Shown: in pieces, positions 48,113 to 57,628 of the stretch | How the letters are laid out: each line of letters opens with the position of its first letter | Position numbering within the stretch: position 1 is the stretch's first letter | Assembly: GCF_000425365.1 (NCBI RefSeq) | Contig: NZ_AUDH01000013.1 | Span: 1 to 64,000 of the forward strand | Direction of reading: 5' to 3' | DNA: 64,000 bases | Origin: Rubritepida flocculans DSM 14296 | GTDB taxonomy: Bacteria; Pseudomonadota; Alphaproteobacteria; Acetobacterales; Acetobacteraceae | Notes under the pieces: model-generated | What the model saw: the letters and a program-made list of their open reading frames with translations, nothing else | What the model was told of the DNA's origin: nothing | Databases searched by the model: none | Program-made: the position numbers and the translations under genes

Positions 48113-49894
48113 TCAGCCCGCCGCGGAGAGATCCTCCACCTCGCCCCGGCGCAGCGCGTCCAGCGCCGCGGTGAGGCGGATCAGCCGGGCCTGGGCCGCG
48201 GCGTCATTCGTCTCGGCCAGGGCCGCCGCAGCGGCCCGGGCGTCCTCGACGAGCTCCGCCTCGCCGCGCAGGAAGCCGAACATCTGCCAGAAGGCGTCCA
48301 GCGCCTCCTTGGGCTGCGCGCCCGGCCGGGCCTCCGGCGGCAGGCCGGCCGGCCTGAGCACCAGGGCGCAGGCCTCCGCCGCCGGACCATCGGCGAGGTG
48401 GGCGATCAACTCCGCCGAGTCAAGGCGTTCGGCCTGCCGAATCCAGGCGAGGAGGGCATCCCTGACCTGCTTCGCCGGCCCCTCGGGAAAATCGAGCAGG
48501 GCCAGCGGCTCCTCGATCTCGGGCAGGAGCTCGGGCTGCCGGAGGCAGATGGCCATGACGATGCGCGCCCGCTCGGCGCGGATGGCCTCGGCGTCGGGCA
48601 CGGGGCGGGGGTGGCGGGGGGCGGCGGCGGGGCCGGGGCGGCGGGAGAGCGCGAAGAAGCGGTCGAGCAGGGCGCGGCGGAACTCGGCGGCCAGGGCGCG
48701 ATCCGGGATGGACTGCGCCGCCTGGATCAGCCGGTGGCGGATGGCCGCGCGCGCCTCCGGCCCCTCGGGCAGCTTCGCCCCGGCGATCAGGGAAAAGAGC
48801 GCCTCCGCCAGCGGCCGCGCCGCCTCCAGCACCGCCTCCATCCCGGCCGGACCGCGCCTGGCGAGGAGCGTGTCGGGGTCCTCGCCGGCGGGGAGGGTGG
48901 CGAAGCGCAGGGTGCGCTCGGGGCTGAGCAGGGGCAGCGCCACCTCGGCCGCGCGCGCCGCCGCCCGCGCCCCGGCCGCGTCGCCGTCGAAGCAGAGCAC
49001 GGGTTCGGGGCTGATGCGCCACAGCGCCTCGAGCTGCTCGGGCGTGAGTGCGGTGCCCAGCGGCGCCACCGCCCCGGCGAAGCCCGCCTGGTGCAGCGCG
49101 ATCACGTCCATGTAGCCCTCGACCACCAGCAGCCGCGCGCCGCGGAACACGCCCTCGCGCGCCAGGTCGAGGCCGTAGAGGTTGCGCCGCTTGGAGAAGA
49201 GCGCCGTCTCCGGCCCGTTCACGTATTTGGGCTGCCCATCGCCCAGGATGCGGCCGCCGAAGCTGATGGTGCGGCCGCGCCGGTCGCGGATGGGGAACAT
49301 CACGCGGTTGAAGAAGAGATCGACGGGCGGCCCCTCCTCGCGCGGCTGCATCAGCCCGGCCTCGACAAGCTGGGCGGGCTCGATGCCCTGTTCGCGCAGC
49401 TCCGCCGCCAGCGCCCCGCGCCCCGCGCCGGACCAGCCCAGGCCGAAGCGGGCGATGGTCTCCTCCGTCAGCCCGCGCCGGCGCAGATAGGCGAAGCCCT
49501 CCGCCCCCTCGGGGCTCGTCAGGCGGCGGCGATAGGCGGCCTCGGCGGCGGCGAGCACGGCGTGCAGGTCGCGCGCGCGCTGTTCGCGGGCGCGGGCCTC
49601 GGGGCCGGGTTTGGGCAGCTCCATCCCCGCCTCGGCGGCCAGCCGCTCGACGGCCTCCATGAAGCCCAGCCCCTCGCAGCGCATGAGCCAGGCGAAGGCA
49701 TCGCCATGCGCGCCGCAGCCGAAACAGTGGAAGCTGTCCTCATAGACGTAGAAGGAGGGGGTCTTCTCGTTGTGGAAGGGGCAGAGGCCCTTCCAGTTCC
49801 GCCCGGATTTCGAGAGCCGCACGCGCCGGGCGGCCAGCGCCGGCATGGGGGTGCGGGCGCGCAGCTCGTCGAGGAAGGCGGGAGGGAGGGCCAT
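48113..49894 (-). CDS. dnaG: DNA primase
   Basis: A 593-residue primase that lays RNA primers at replication forks. Domains in order: a CHC2 zinc finger (CPFHNEKTPSFYV ... CFGCGAHGDA), the TOPRIM catalytic core around residues 235-340 with LLVVEGYMDVIALHQAG and CFDGDAAG, and a C-terminal DnaB-binding region. ATG 49894 gives MALPPAFLDELR. Divergent from the cyd regulator across 128 bases. Confidence 0.98.
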   Translation of the reverse strand: MALPPAFLDELRARTPMPALAARRVRLSKSGRNWKGLCPFHNEKTPSFYVYEDSFHCFGCGAHGDAFAWLMRCEGLGFMEAVERLAAEAGMELPKPGPEARAREQRARDLHAVLAAAEAAYRRRLTSPEGAEGFAYLRRRGLTEETIARFGLGWSGAGRGALAAELREQGIEPAQLVEAGLMQPREEGPPVDLFFNRVMFPIRDRRGRTISFGGRILGDGQPKYVNGPETALFSKRRNLYGLDLAREGVFRGARLLVVEGYMDVIALHQAGFAGAVAPLGTALTPEQLEALWRISPEPVLCFDGDAAGARAAARAAEVALPLLSPERTLRFATLPAGEDPDTLLARRGPAGMEAVLEAARPLAEALFSLIAGAKLPEGPEARAAIRHRLIQAAQSIPDRALAAEFRRALLDRFFALSRRPGPAAAPRHPRPVPDAEAIRAERARIVMAICLRQPELLPEIEEPLALLDFPEGPAKQVRDALLAWIRQAERLDSAELIAHLADGPAAEACALVLRPAGLPPEARPGAQPKEALDAFWQMFGFLRGEAELVEDARAAAAALAETNDAAAQARLIRLTAALDALRRGEVEDLSAAG

Positions 49895-49986
49895 CGTCTG
49901 GGCATGTAGCAGGAGAGGCGGCCGGGCGGACGGGGGATGCGGGCCTGCCATTTTCGGAACGCTCGCGGAAAGTCCGACTGCCAGGC

Positions 49987-50015
49987 TTGAATTTTCAGAA
50001 ATTGCTGAACATACG
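49987..50015 (+). promoter_or_regulatory. Promoter with palindromic operator for gbsR-cydAB
   Basis: TTGAAT (49987-49992) and CATACG (50010-50015) are separated by 17 bases. The spacer is almost entirely a palindrome, TTCAG-AAATTG-CTGAA (49994-50009). A repressor bound there would exclude RNA polymerase. The adjacent gene encodes a GbsR/MarR regulator, so autoregulation together with cydAB is likely. The -10 box is weak. Confidence 0.55.
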
Positions 50016-50022
50016 CTCAGCC

Positions 50023-50604
50023 ATGGACCTCCCTCCCGCCACCGCCGCCTTCGTCCTCCACTTCGGCGAGATGGGCTCGCGCTGGGGCATCAACCGCACC
50101 GTGGGGCAGATCTATGCCCTGCTCTTCCTCTCCGAGCGCCCCCTGCCGGCCGACGAGATCGCGCAGAAGCTCGGCTTCTCCCGCTCCAACGTCTCCATGG
50201 GGCTGAAGGAGCTGGAGGCCTGGCGGCTGGTGCGCCTGCAGCACCTGCCGGGCGACCGGCGCGAGCATTTCTCCACGCCCGAGGATGTCTGGCAGATCGT
50301 GCGAATCCTCGCCGAGGAGCGCCGCAAGCGCGAGGTGGACCCCACCCTCACCTTGCTGCGCGACACGCTGATGCAGCGGCCCGCCAGCGCCGAGGAGGCG
50401 CACGCCCAGGCGCGCATGCAGTCCCTCTACGAGGTGATCTCGCTGCTCACCGGCTGGATGGACGATGTCCAGAAACTGCCGGACGAGCGGCTGATCGCCC
50501 TGCTCAAGCTCGGCGGGCGCGTCGCCCGCGTGCTGGAGGCGACGGAACGCTTCCAGGAGATCGTCACCCGCAAGCCGCGGCGCCGCGCCGCGAAGGAAGG
50601 CTGA
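50023..50604 (+). CDS. GbsR/MarR-type transcriptional regulator
   Basis: A 193-residue regulator with an unusual N-terminal region (FGEMGSRWGINRTVGQIYALLFLS) typical of GbsR-like proteins, a winged helix (ADEIAQKLGFSRSNVSMGLKEL) and a C-terminal helical domain. It lies three bases ahead of cydA, so it probably controls the oxidase. ATG 50023 is preferred; a TTG at 49987 would overlap the promoter. Confidence 0.88.
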   Translation: MDLPPATAAFVLHFGEMGSRWGINRTVGQIYALLFLSERPLPADEIAQKLGFSRSNVSMGLKELEAWRLVRLQHLPGDRREHFSTPEDVWQIVRILAEERRKREVDPTLTLLRDTLMQRPASAEEAHAQARMQSLYEVISLLTGWMDDVQKLPDERLIALLKLGGRVARVLEATERFQEIVTRKPRRRAAKEG

Positions 50605-50607
50605 GCC

Positions 50608-51957
50608 ATGGACCCGCTGCTGCTCGCGCGCATCCAGTTCGCCGCGAACATCTCCTTCCACATCCTCTTTCCCACCATCACCATCGCGCTGGGCTGGCTT
50701 CTGCTCTTCTTCAAGCTGCGCTTCAACGCGACGCGCGACGAGGCGTGGATGGAGGCCTACCGCTTCTGGGTGAAGGTCTTCGCCCTCAGCTTCGCCCTCG
50801 GCGTCGTCTCGGGGCTGACCATGAGCTTCCAGTTCGGCACCAACTGGCCGGGCTTCATGGAGCGCGTGGGCAACATCGCGGGCCCGCTGCTGGCCTATGA
50901 GGTCGTCACCGCCTTCTTCCTCGAGGCCTCCTTCCTCGCGATCATGCTCTTCGGCTACCGCCGCGTGCCGGACTGGCTGCACACGCTCGCCACGGTGCTG
51001 GTGGCGGTGGGCACCTCGCTCTCGGCCTTCTGGATCCTGGTGCTGAACTCCTGGATGCACACGCCCGCGGGCTTCGAGATGCGCGAGGGCGTGGCGCACG
51101 CGACCGACTGGTTCGCCATCGTCTTCAACCCCTCCATGCCCTACCGCCTGGCGCACATGCTGCTCGCCTCGGGGCTGACGGCCGCCTTCCTGATCGCCGG
51201 CCTCTCGGCCTGGCGCTGGCTGCGCGGGGACCGCACGCCCGGCGTGCTGGCCGCGCTGCGCACGGGCGTGGTGCTGGGCGCGGTGCTCATCCCGGTGCAG
51301 ATCTTCGCGGGCGACCTGCACGGGCTGAACACGCTGAAGCACCAGCCGCAGAAGGTGGCGGCGATGGAGGGCGTGTGGGAGACGGAGCGCGGCGCGGCCC
51401 TGCGCCTCTTCGCCATCCCCGACGAGGCCAGCCGCAGCAACCGCTTCGAGATCGCCATCCCCAACATGGCCTCGCTCATCCTCACCCATGAGTGGGAGGG
51501 CGAGGTGCGCGGCCTCAACGAGTTCATCGGCGAGCATCCGCCCGTGGCGCCCGTCTTCTACGCCTTCCGGATCATGGTGGGGATGGGCGTGCTGATGCTG
51601 CTGGTGGGCTGGTGGGGGGCCTTCGCGCTGCGGCGCGGGCGCGAGCCCGGGCGCTGGCTGGCCCGCGCCCTGGTGGCGATGACCTTCTCGGGATGGGTGG
51701 CCACCCTCGCGGGCTGGTATGTCACCGAGATCGGCCGCCAGCCCTGGCTCGTCACGGGCATCCTGCGCACGGGCGAGGCCGCGGGGCCCGTGCCGGCGGC
51801 CAGCATCGGCGTCTCGCTCGCGCTCTACCTCGCCATCTACGCGGTGCTGCTCGCGGCCTATATCGGCACGCTCTACCACCTCGCGGGCAAGCGCGGCGGC
51901 GCGGGCCAGGAAGTCCGCACCGGGCCCTTCCGGCCCCAGGCCCAGCCCGCGGAGTGA
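50608..51957 (+). CDS. cydA: Cytochrome bd-type quinol oxidase subunit I
   Basis: A 449-residue membrane subunit carrying haems b558, b595 and d. The N-terminal RIQFAANISFHILFPT contains the haem-ligating histidine. The quinol loop between helices 6 and 7 is short, and total length is below that of the E. coli enzyme, which fits the cyanide-insensitive oxidase (CioA) group. It reduces oxygen to water with high affinity in the inner membrane. The cydB start follows after a few bases. Confidence 0.96.
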   Translation: MDPLLLARIQFAANISFHILFPTITIALGWLLLFFKLRFNATRDEAWMEAYRFWVKVFALSFALGVVSGLTMSFQFGTNWPGFMERVGNIAGPLLAYEVVTAFFLEASFLAIMLFGYRRVPDWLHTLATVLVAVGTSLSAFWILVLNSWMHTPAGFEMREGVAHATDWFAIVFNPSMPYRLAHMLLASGLTAAFLIAGLSAWRWLRGDRTPGVLAALRTGVVLGAVLIPVQIFAGDLHGLNTLKHQPQKVAAMEGVWETERGAALRLFAIPDEASRSNRFEIAIPNMASLILTHEWEGEVRGLNEFIGEHPPVAPVFYAFRIMVGMGVLMLLVGWWGAFALRRGREPGRWLARALVAMTFSGWVATLAGWYVTEIGRQPWLVTGILRTGEAAGPVPAASIGVSLALYLAIYAVLLAAYIGTLYHLAGKRGGAGQEVRTGPFRPQAQPAE

Positions 51958-51962
51958 GCGCC

Positions 51963-52973
51963 ATGGAGACCCTGCCCCCGGGCGCCTGGCTGCCCATCGC
52001 CTTCGCCGTGCTCATGGCGCTCTCCATGCTGCTCTACGCCATGCTGGACGGCTTCGACCTCGGCGTGGGGGTGCTGCTGCGCCGCACCCCCGAGGAGGCC
52101 GAGCGCGACCGGATGATCCACTCCATCGGTCCCTTCTGGGACGCGAACGAGACCTGGCTGGTGCTGGGGGTGGGGCTGCTGCTCGTGGCCTTCCCGATGG
52201 CGCATGGCATGATCCTCACCGCGCTCTACCTGCCGGTGGCGCTGATGCTGGCCGCGCTGATCCTGCGCGGGGTGGCCTTCGAGTTCCGCGCCAAGGCGCC
52301 CGAGGCGCAGAAGCCGCGCTGGGACATGGCCTTCCAGGCGGGCTCGGTGCTCGCCGCCTTCAGCCAGGGCTGGATGCTGGGCAGCTACATCCTGGGCTTC
52401 GCCGAGGGCTGGGCGGCGCTGCTCTTCTCCTTCCTGGTGGGCGCCATCGTGGTGGCGGGCTACACGCTGATCGGCGCCTGCTGGCTGGTCTGGCGCACCG
52501 AGGGCGCGCTGCAGGCGCGCGCGGCCGCCTGGGCGCGCGGCGCGCTCTACGCCACCTGGGCGGGGGTGCTGGTGATCAGCGCCGCCACCCCGCTCGCCAG
52601 CCCGCGCATCTTCGAGCGCTGGTTCGACTTCCCGCAGGTGCTCGGCCTCGCGCCCATCCCGCTCGCCACGGGGGCGCTGTTCCTGCTGCTGCACATCTTC
52701 CTGCGCCGCTTCCCGCGCGCGGACCACGCGCTCGACTGGGTGCCCTTCGCCGCGTGCTGCGCCATCTTCGCGCTGTGCTTCCAGGGTCTCGCCTATTCCT
52801 TCTGGCCCTATGTGGTGCCCGAGCGGCTGACCATCTTCGAGGCCGCCGCCGCCCCCGAGAGCCTGCTCATCATCCTGGTCGGCGCGGGGCTCGTGCTGCC
52901 GGTGATCGGCCTCTACACGGTGGTGATCTGGCGCGTGTTCGGGGGCAAGGCCCGGCCGCTCAGCTACTACTGA
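51963..52973 (+). CDS. cydB: Cytochrome bd-type quinol oxidase subunit II
   Basis: A 336-residue partner of CydA with eight to nine predicted helices. The opening contains [12 protein letters not shown] and the region [12 protein letters not shown] that are invariant in the family. ATG 51963 is five bases past the cydA stop. No cydX or cydCD genes lie in the window. Confidence 0.97.
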   Translation: METLPPGAWLPIAFAVLMALSMLLYAMLDGFDLGVGVLLRRTPEEAERDRMIHSIGPFWDANETWLVLGVGLLLVAFPMAHGMILTALYLPVALMLAALILRGVAFEFRAKAPEAQKPRWDMAFQAGSVLAAFSQGWMLGSYILGFAEGWAALLFSFLVGAIVVAGYTLIGACWLVWRTEGALQARAAAWARGALYATWAGVLVISAATPLASPRIFERWFDFPQVLGLAPIPLATGALFLLLHIFLRRFPRADHALDWVPFAACCAIFALCFQGLAYSFWPYVVPERLTIFEAAAAPESLLIILVGAGLVLPVIGLYTVVIWRVFGGKARPLSYY

Positions 52974-53040
52974 TCATCCCCCGCGCGGGGCTTTTCACGG
53001 CCCCGCGCGCGGTCCATCTCTGGGGGGAGGAGTTCCCCCC

Positions 53041-54018
53041 ATGAGCGACACCCGCGCACCCGTCCCCGTCACCGTGCTGACCGGCTATCTCGGCGCCGGC
53101 AAGACCACGCTGCTCAACCGCATCCTCACCGAGAACCACGGCCGGAAATTCGCCGTGGTGATCAACGAGTTCGGCGAGCTCGGCGTGGACAACGACCTCG
53201 TCGTGGACGCCGACGAGGAAGTCTTCGAGATGAACAACGGCTGCATCTGCTGCACCGTGCGCGGAGACCTCATCCGCATCCTCTCGGGGCTGATGAAGCG
53301 GCGCGAGCGCTTCGACGGCATCATCGTCGAGACCACGGGCCTCGCCGATCCCGCCCCCGTCGCGCAGACCTTCTTCGTGGACGAGGACGTGAAGCGCGCC
53401 ACGAAGCTCGATTCCATCGTGACGGTGGTGGACGCGAAGCACCTCTCCCAGCGCCTGAACGATTCGCGGGAAGCCGAGAAGCAGATCGCCTTCGCCGACC
53501 TCATCCTGCTCAACAAGATGGATCTCGTCACCGAGGCCGAGGCCGCAGCGGTCGAGGCGAAGATCCGCGCCATCAACCCCTGGGCGGAGCTGATCCGCTC
53601 GACGCGCTCCGCCGTGCCCATCGACCGCGTGATCGGCCGCGACGCCTTCAGCCTGGAGCGCATCCTGGCGCGCGAGCCCGAGTTCCTCTCCGGCGATGAC
53701 GCGCACGAGCACGACAGCGAGGTGAACAGCGTCTCCTTCGAGGTCTCCCGCCCCATCGACCCCGAGAAGTTCAACGCCTGGATGACGGAGCTCCTCGCCA
53801 ACAAGGGGCAGGACCTGCTGCGCACCAAGGGCATCCTCGCCTATCCCGGCGAGGACCGCCGCTTCGCCTTCCAGGCCGTGCACATGATCGCGGACGGCGA
53901 CTTCATCTCGCCCTGGCGCGAGGGCGAGCCGCGCAGGTCGAAGATCGTCTTCATCGGGCGCGACCTCAACCGCCCCGCGCTGCGCCGCGGCTTCGAAGCC
54001 TGCCAGGTGGAGGCGTGA
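53041..54018 (+). CDS. CobW/COG0523 G3E-family GTPase
   Basis: A 325-residue metallochaperone-type GTPase. The P-loop is GYLGAGKT (15-22), the metal-binding CxCC is CICC with Cys68, Cys70 and Cys71, and NKMD gives guanine specificity. The CobW C-terminal domain begins around residue 232. Members deliver zinc or cobalt; a His/Asp-rich stretch (DDAHEHDSE) may help bind metal. GGGGGGAGG lies upstream. The next gene (WD40) overlaps its stop (GTGA). Confidence 0.95.
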   Translation: MSDTRAPVPVTVLTGYLGAGKTTLLNRILTENHGRKFAVVINEFGELGVDNDLVVDADEEVFEMNNGCICCTVRGDLIRILSGLMKRRERFDGIIVETTGLADPAPVAQTFFVDEDVKRATKLDSIVTVVDAKHLSQRLNDSREAEKQIAFADLILLNKMDLVTEAEAAAVEAKIRAINPWAELIRSTRSAVPIDRVIGRDAFSLERILAREPEFLSGDDAHEHDSEVNSVSFEVSRPIDPEKFNAWMTELLANKGQDLLRTKGILAYPGEDRRFAFQAVHMIADGDFISPWREGEPRRSKIVFIGRDLNRPALRRGFEACQVEA

Positions 54019-55049
54019 GCGCCAGCCAGGAGATCGCCTACCTCCTGCACTCCCGCGGCGTGGCGCGGGAGCTCGGGGCCTGGGTGGTCGGCCTCGCCTT
54101 CGGACGGGAGGGGCGCTCGCTCGCCTTCGGGCTCGGCGATGGCAGCGTGCATGTGGCGGATGCGCGCGCCCCGGCCGGCGACTGGCTGCGGGTGGAGGCG
54201 CACAAGGGCGCGGTGCTCGCCCTCTGCGCCGATGTGGCCGAGGGCGTGCTGACGGGCGGCGACGACGGCCGCCTCGCCCGCGTCACCCCGGCCGGCCAGG
54301 TGGAGGAGGTGGCGGGCTTCGGCCGCAAATGGGTGGAGCATGTCGCGGCCCATGAATCGGGGGTGCGCGCGGCGGCCGTGGCCAAGGCCGTGCATGTGCT
54401 GGACGCGAAGGGCCAGGCGCTGAAGTCGCTGCCGCACCCCTCCACCTTGGCGGGCCTCGCCTTCGACGCGAAGGGCAAGCGCGTGGCGGCCAGCCACTAC
54501 AACGGCGCCTCGCTCTGGTTCGTCGCCGCGCGCGAGGACAAGCCGCGGCTGCTGGAATGGAAGGGCAGCCACCACGCCATCGCGATCCACCCCGAGGGGA
54601 CGCATGTCGTCACCGCCATGCAGGAGAACGCGCTGCATGGCTGGCGCCTCGCGGACGGGCAGCACATGCGCATGTCCGGCTATCCGGCCAAGACGCACAG
54701 CCTCTCCTTCAGCGCCAAGGGCCGCTGGCTCGCCACCAGCGGGGCGGAGAGCGTGGTGCTCTGGCCCTTCTTCGGGGGCGGGCCGATGGGCAAGGCGCCC
54801 ACCGAGCTTGCGGGCGGGGATTCCGTGCTCTGCACCCGGGTCGCCTGCCATCCGCAGCACGAGATGGTGGCCGCGGGCTTCGAGGACGGTCTCGTGCTGC
54901 TGGCCGACATCGCCTCGGGCCGGGTGCTGCCCATCGCCCCGCCGGGGCGCGGCGCGGTCTCGGCGCTGGGCTGGAACGCGAATGGCGCGCTGCTCGCCTT
55001 CGGCACCGAGCAGGGCTTCGCCGCGCTGCTCGACCTTTCGAAGAAGTGA
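54015..55049 (+). CDS. WD40-repeat protein
   Basis: A 344-residue protein built of about seven WD40-like blades, with no signal peptide. Repeats show the usual VTGLAFD...LAVASHYNG pattern (for example [20 protein letters not shown] near 135). It starts with GTG that overlaps the CobW stop, so the two are coupled; a beta-propeller partner for the GTPase or for a metal-loading target is the simplest inference. The remainder of the sequence is unremarkable. Confidence 0.88.
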   Translation: MSASQEIAYLLHSRGVARELGAWVVGLAFGREGRSLAFGLGDGSVHVADARAPAGDWLRVEAHKGAVLALCADVAEGVLTGGDDGRLARVTPAGQVEEVAGFGRKWVEHVAAHESGVRAAAVAKAVHVLDAKGQALKSLPHPSTLAGLAFDAKGKRVAASHYNGASLWFVAAREDKPRLLEWKGSHHAIAIHPEGTHVVTAMQENALHGWRLADGQHMRMSGYPAKTHSLSFSAKGRWLATSGAESVVLWPFFGGGPMGKAPTELAGGDSVLCTRVACHPQHEMVAAGFEDGLVLLADIASGRVLPIAPPGRGAVSALGWNANGALLAFGTEQGFAALLDLSKK

Positions 55050-55054
55050 CGCCG

Positions 55055-55874
55055 ATGATCCTGGACACGCCCCTTCTGCGCATGCCCGCCCTCGGCCTCG
55101 GCACCTGGCCGATGCGCGGGGCGGAATGCCAGGCGGCGGTGGAGGGCGCGCTGGCGCTGGGCTACCGCCACATCGACACGGCCGAGATGTACGGCAACGA
55201 GGCGGAGGTGGGGGCCGCGCTGCGCGCGGCCGGCCTGCCGCGCGGCGAGGTCTTCGTCACCACCAAGATCTGGTGGGACAAGCCCGACGGGCCGCGCTTC
55301 CGCGCCGCCGCCCTCGCCTCCCTCGAGCGGCTCGGCCTCGATGCGGTGGATCTGCTGCTCGTCCACTGGCCCTCCCCCGAGCTCGACCTGCCTTCCGTGC
55401 TGGAGGCGCTCGCGCGGCTGCGCGAGGAGGGGCGGGCCAAGGCGGTGGGCGTCTCCAACTTCCCGGCCGGGCTGCTGCGCCGCGCGCTCGACCTCGCCAT
55501 CGCCCCGCTCGCCTGCCTGCAGGTGGAGCACCACGCGATGCTCGACCAGTCGCGCCTGCTGGCGCTGACAGAGGCGGCGGGGATGGTGCTGACGAGCTAC
55601 ACCCCCCCTCGGCAAGGGCGAGGTGGCGGCCCACCCCGCGGTGCGCGCCATCGCCGCGCGCCATGGCGCGACGGGGGCGCAGGTGGCGCTCGCCTATCTG
55701 CTCGGCAAGGGGCGGGTGGCGGCCGTGCCCAAGGCGGCGAGCGCGGCCCGCCAGGCGGAGAACCTGGGCGCGCTCGGGCTGCGGCTCGCGCCCGAGGATG
55801 TCGCGGCGCTGGACGCGCTGCCGAAGAACCGCCGCTTCGTGAACCCCGCCTTCGCGCCCGACTGGGACGGCTGA
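55055..55874 (+). pseudogene. Aldo/keto reductase broken by a frameshift
   Basis: The first part (55055 to about 55601) encodes a normal aldo/keto reductase N-terminus, with DTAEMYGNE (catalytic Asp and Tyr), a TTKIWW Lys and a VHWP His. At 55602-55608 a run of seven C shifts the frame; the rest (YTPLGKGEVAAHPAVRA ... NRRFVNPAFAPDW) continues in the next frame to 55874. Removing one C gives a complete 272-residue protein of normal length. Cause may be a genuine mutation, slippage or a sequencing error in the homopolymer. It lies five bases after the WD40 gene. Confidence 0.85.
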
Positions 55875-57002
55875 TCACCCCTCCCAGCGCGCCAGCCAGC
55901 CGAGGTCGTGGCAGAGGATCAGGTCCTCGTAGCGGAGGGGCGACATCAGCACCTCGTGCACCAGGTCCGAGCGCGCGAAGGGGCCCTCCACCACCCGCGG
56001 CCGCCCCTCGCGCAGCACCACGAGATGGGGGAAGAGCGCCGCCCACTCCTCCATCACGCGGAAGGGGTTGCGGTCGGCGAAGCGCATCAGCGTCCAGAGA
56101 TTGAACTCCACCTGCACGAGCGGGCGGAAGCGGCGCAGCGCCTCGCGCCCGCCCGCCAGCGCGGCCGGCTCGCTGCCCTCGAGGTCGAGCTTCACGAGGT
56201 CGAGCCGCGGCAGGGAGGCGGCCACGGCGTCGAGGGTTGTGACGGGCACGCGCTGGTCCTCGGCCCAGCCATGGGGCGCCGGGGCGTCGGGCCCCGCGAG
56301 GAAGGCGACGGAGGCGTTGTCGCGCGGGACGCGCAGCACCGCCTCGCCCGGGGCGGCGCCCAGCGCCTCCGCCCGGCATTCGGCGCGCGCGAGCCCGTGC
56401 CGCGCCAGGTTCTGCGCGAGATGCGCGCGCAGCGCCGCATTGGGCTCGAAGGCGAGCAGCCGCGCGTGGCGCGGCGCGCCGAGGCCCATGGCGAGCGCGC
56501 CGAGCCCGAGATTCGCCCCGCCATCCAGCAGCACCGCCCCCTCCCCGCCATCGGGCAGCAGGGCGCGCGTCACGCGCAGCAGCCCCTCCTGCGCGGCGGC
56601 CTCGGCGGCCAGCGCGCGGGCGTAGTCATCGCCCGCCGGGGCGGAGAGCGACAGCGCACGCCCCCCGAGGCGCACCGGCGGCGGCGCCTCGGGGAAGGCG
56701 GCGAGTAGGCCCTCGCGCAGCGCGGCGATCTCGGCCGGCGGGGCGGGCGCATCGGGCGGCGGGCGGGCGCCGAAACGGAGCTGCCGCCAGGCGTCGAGCG
56801 CCTCGGCGTCCGGCGCGGCGGCGATGCGCGGCGCGAAGGGCCGGCCGCGCAACGCCCGGTGCTCGGGGCTGGCGAGGAAGGCGGCGGCGAGGGCGCGCGG
56901 ATCATCCGCCCCCTGCCAGTTCGCGACGACTTCCGCGCTCTCGGGCTCGCGGCCTAAGATGATTCTGTAGGCCCAGACGACCACATGCTCGGCGATCGGC
57001 AT
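55875..57002 (-). CDS. FkbM-family methyltransferase
   Basis: A 375-residue protein. The C-terminal two thirds is an FkbM methyltransferase: LLDGGANLGLGALAMG (motif I), AFEPN (motif II) and LDLEGSE. The N-terminal 70 residues include ILGREPESAEVVANW and FLASPEHRAL, resembling DUF4214/phycobilisome-linker-like repeats often attached to glycan or S-layer proteins. Substrate is unknown, but exopolysaccharide or glycan modification is plausible. Stop fuses with that of the reductase as TGATCA. Confidence 0.85.
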   Translation of the reverse strand: MPIAEHVVVWAYRIILGREPESAEVVANWQGADDPRALAAAFLASPEHRALRGRPFAPRIAAAPDAEALDAWRQLRFGARPPPDAPAPPAEIAALREGLLAAFPEAPPPVRLGGRALSLSAPAGDDYARALAAEAAAQEGLLRVTRALLPDGGEGAVLLDGGANLGLGALAMGLGAPRHARLLAFEPNAALRAHLAQNLARHGLARAECRAEALGAAPGEAVLRVPRDNASVAFLAGPDAPAPHGWAEDQRVPVTTLDAVAASLPRLDLVKLDLEGSEPAALAGGREALRRFRPLVQVEFNLWTLMRFADRNPFRVMEEWAALFPHLVVLREGRPRVVEGPFARSDLVHEVLMSPLRYEDLILCHDLGWLARWEG

Positions 57003-57069
57003 GCTGGCTTCGGCTCCCTGCGCTTGCCGGGCCAGGCGCCCGGCCATGACGAACGAGGACGGCACGAGC

Positions 57070-57483
57070 ATGGCAGACACGGACGAAGACGGCGAAGAGC
57101 TGGACCTCGGCATCTCGCTCGAGGTGGTGGCGACGGTGGTGGACCTCGCCCATGCGGTCCAGGACGCCGAGGAGGCGGAGATCGGCCGCCCCGAGGACGA
57201 CGAGGAGCTGGACGACGACGAGGAGAACGAGATCACCGAGGAGATGCTGACCGACTACATCGACGAGCTGAACGAGGAGCAGCAGAACGCCCTCATCGCG
57301 CTCGCCTGGGTCGGCCGCGGCGACTACGAGCCGGAGGAATGGGAGGAGGCGCTGAAGCTCGCCGCCGAGCGCAACGCGCGCGGCGAGGCCTCGAGCTACC
57401 TCGCCGGCATGGACGGGCTGGGCGATCTGCTCTCCGAGGGGCTCGCCGCCTTCGGCATCGCGGTGGAGGAGGTGGAGCGCTGA
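57070..57483 (+). CDS. DUF3775 acidic protein
   Basis: A 137-residue, very acidic protein (an Asp/Glu-rich stretch covers residues 35-65) followed by the DUF3775 core (YIDELNEEQQNALIALAWVGRGDYE, WEEALKLA). No function is known. The ATG at 57070 follows CGAGGACGG; an in-frame ATG at 57046 is possible. Divergent from the FkbM gene across 67 bases. Confidence 0.82.
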   Translation: MADTDEDGEELDLGISLEVVATVVDLAHAVQDAEEAEIGRPEDDEELDDDEENEITEEMLTDYIDELNEEQQNALIALAWVGRGDYEPEEWEEALKLAAERNARGEASSYLAGMDGLGDLLSEGLAAFGIAVEEVER

Positions 57484-57501
57484 GGCGCTCCACGGCCCCT
57501 C

Positions 57502-57628
57502 ATACCAGCGGCCGCTGATTTCGACTCCTGAGAAGTCGGTACGGCCGCTGGTATGCCTCTGTTTTGGCGCGCAGCCGCCACACCAACCCTGCGCGCGATA
57601 CGGTCGGCATGTCATGCCGACCGTATCA
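57502..57628 (-). repeat. Element B, full copy containing the metH stop
   Basis: A complete 127 bp copy, with ATACCAGCGGCCGC at the left and CCGTATCA at the right. The final TCA (57626-57628) is the TGA stop of metH on the minus strand. It lies between the DUF3775 gene and metH. Confidence 0.93.

Noticed and set aside
57293-57493. Arg-rich frame opposite the DUF3775 gene
   Set aside because: Antisense shadow of an acidic gene with no independent signals.
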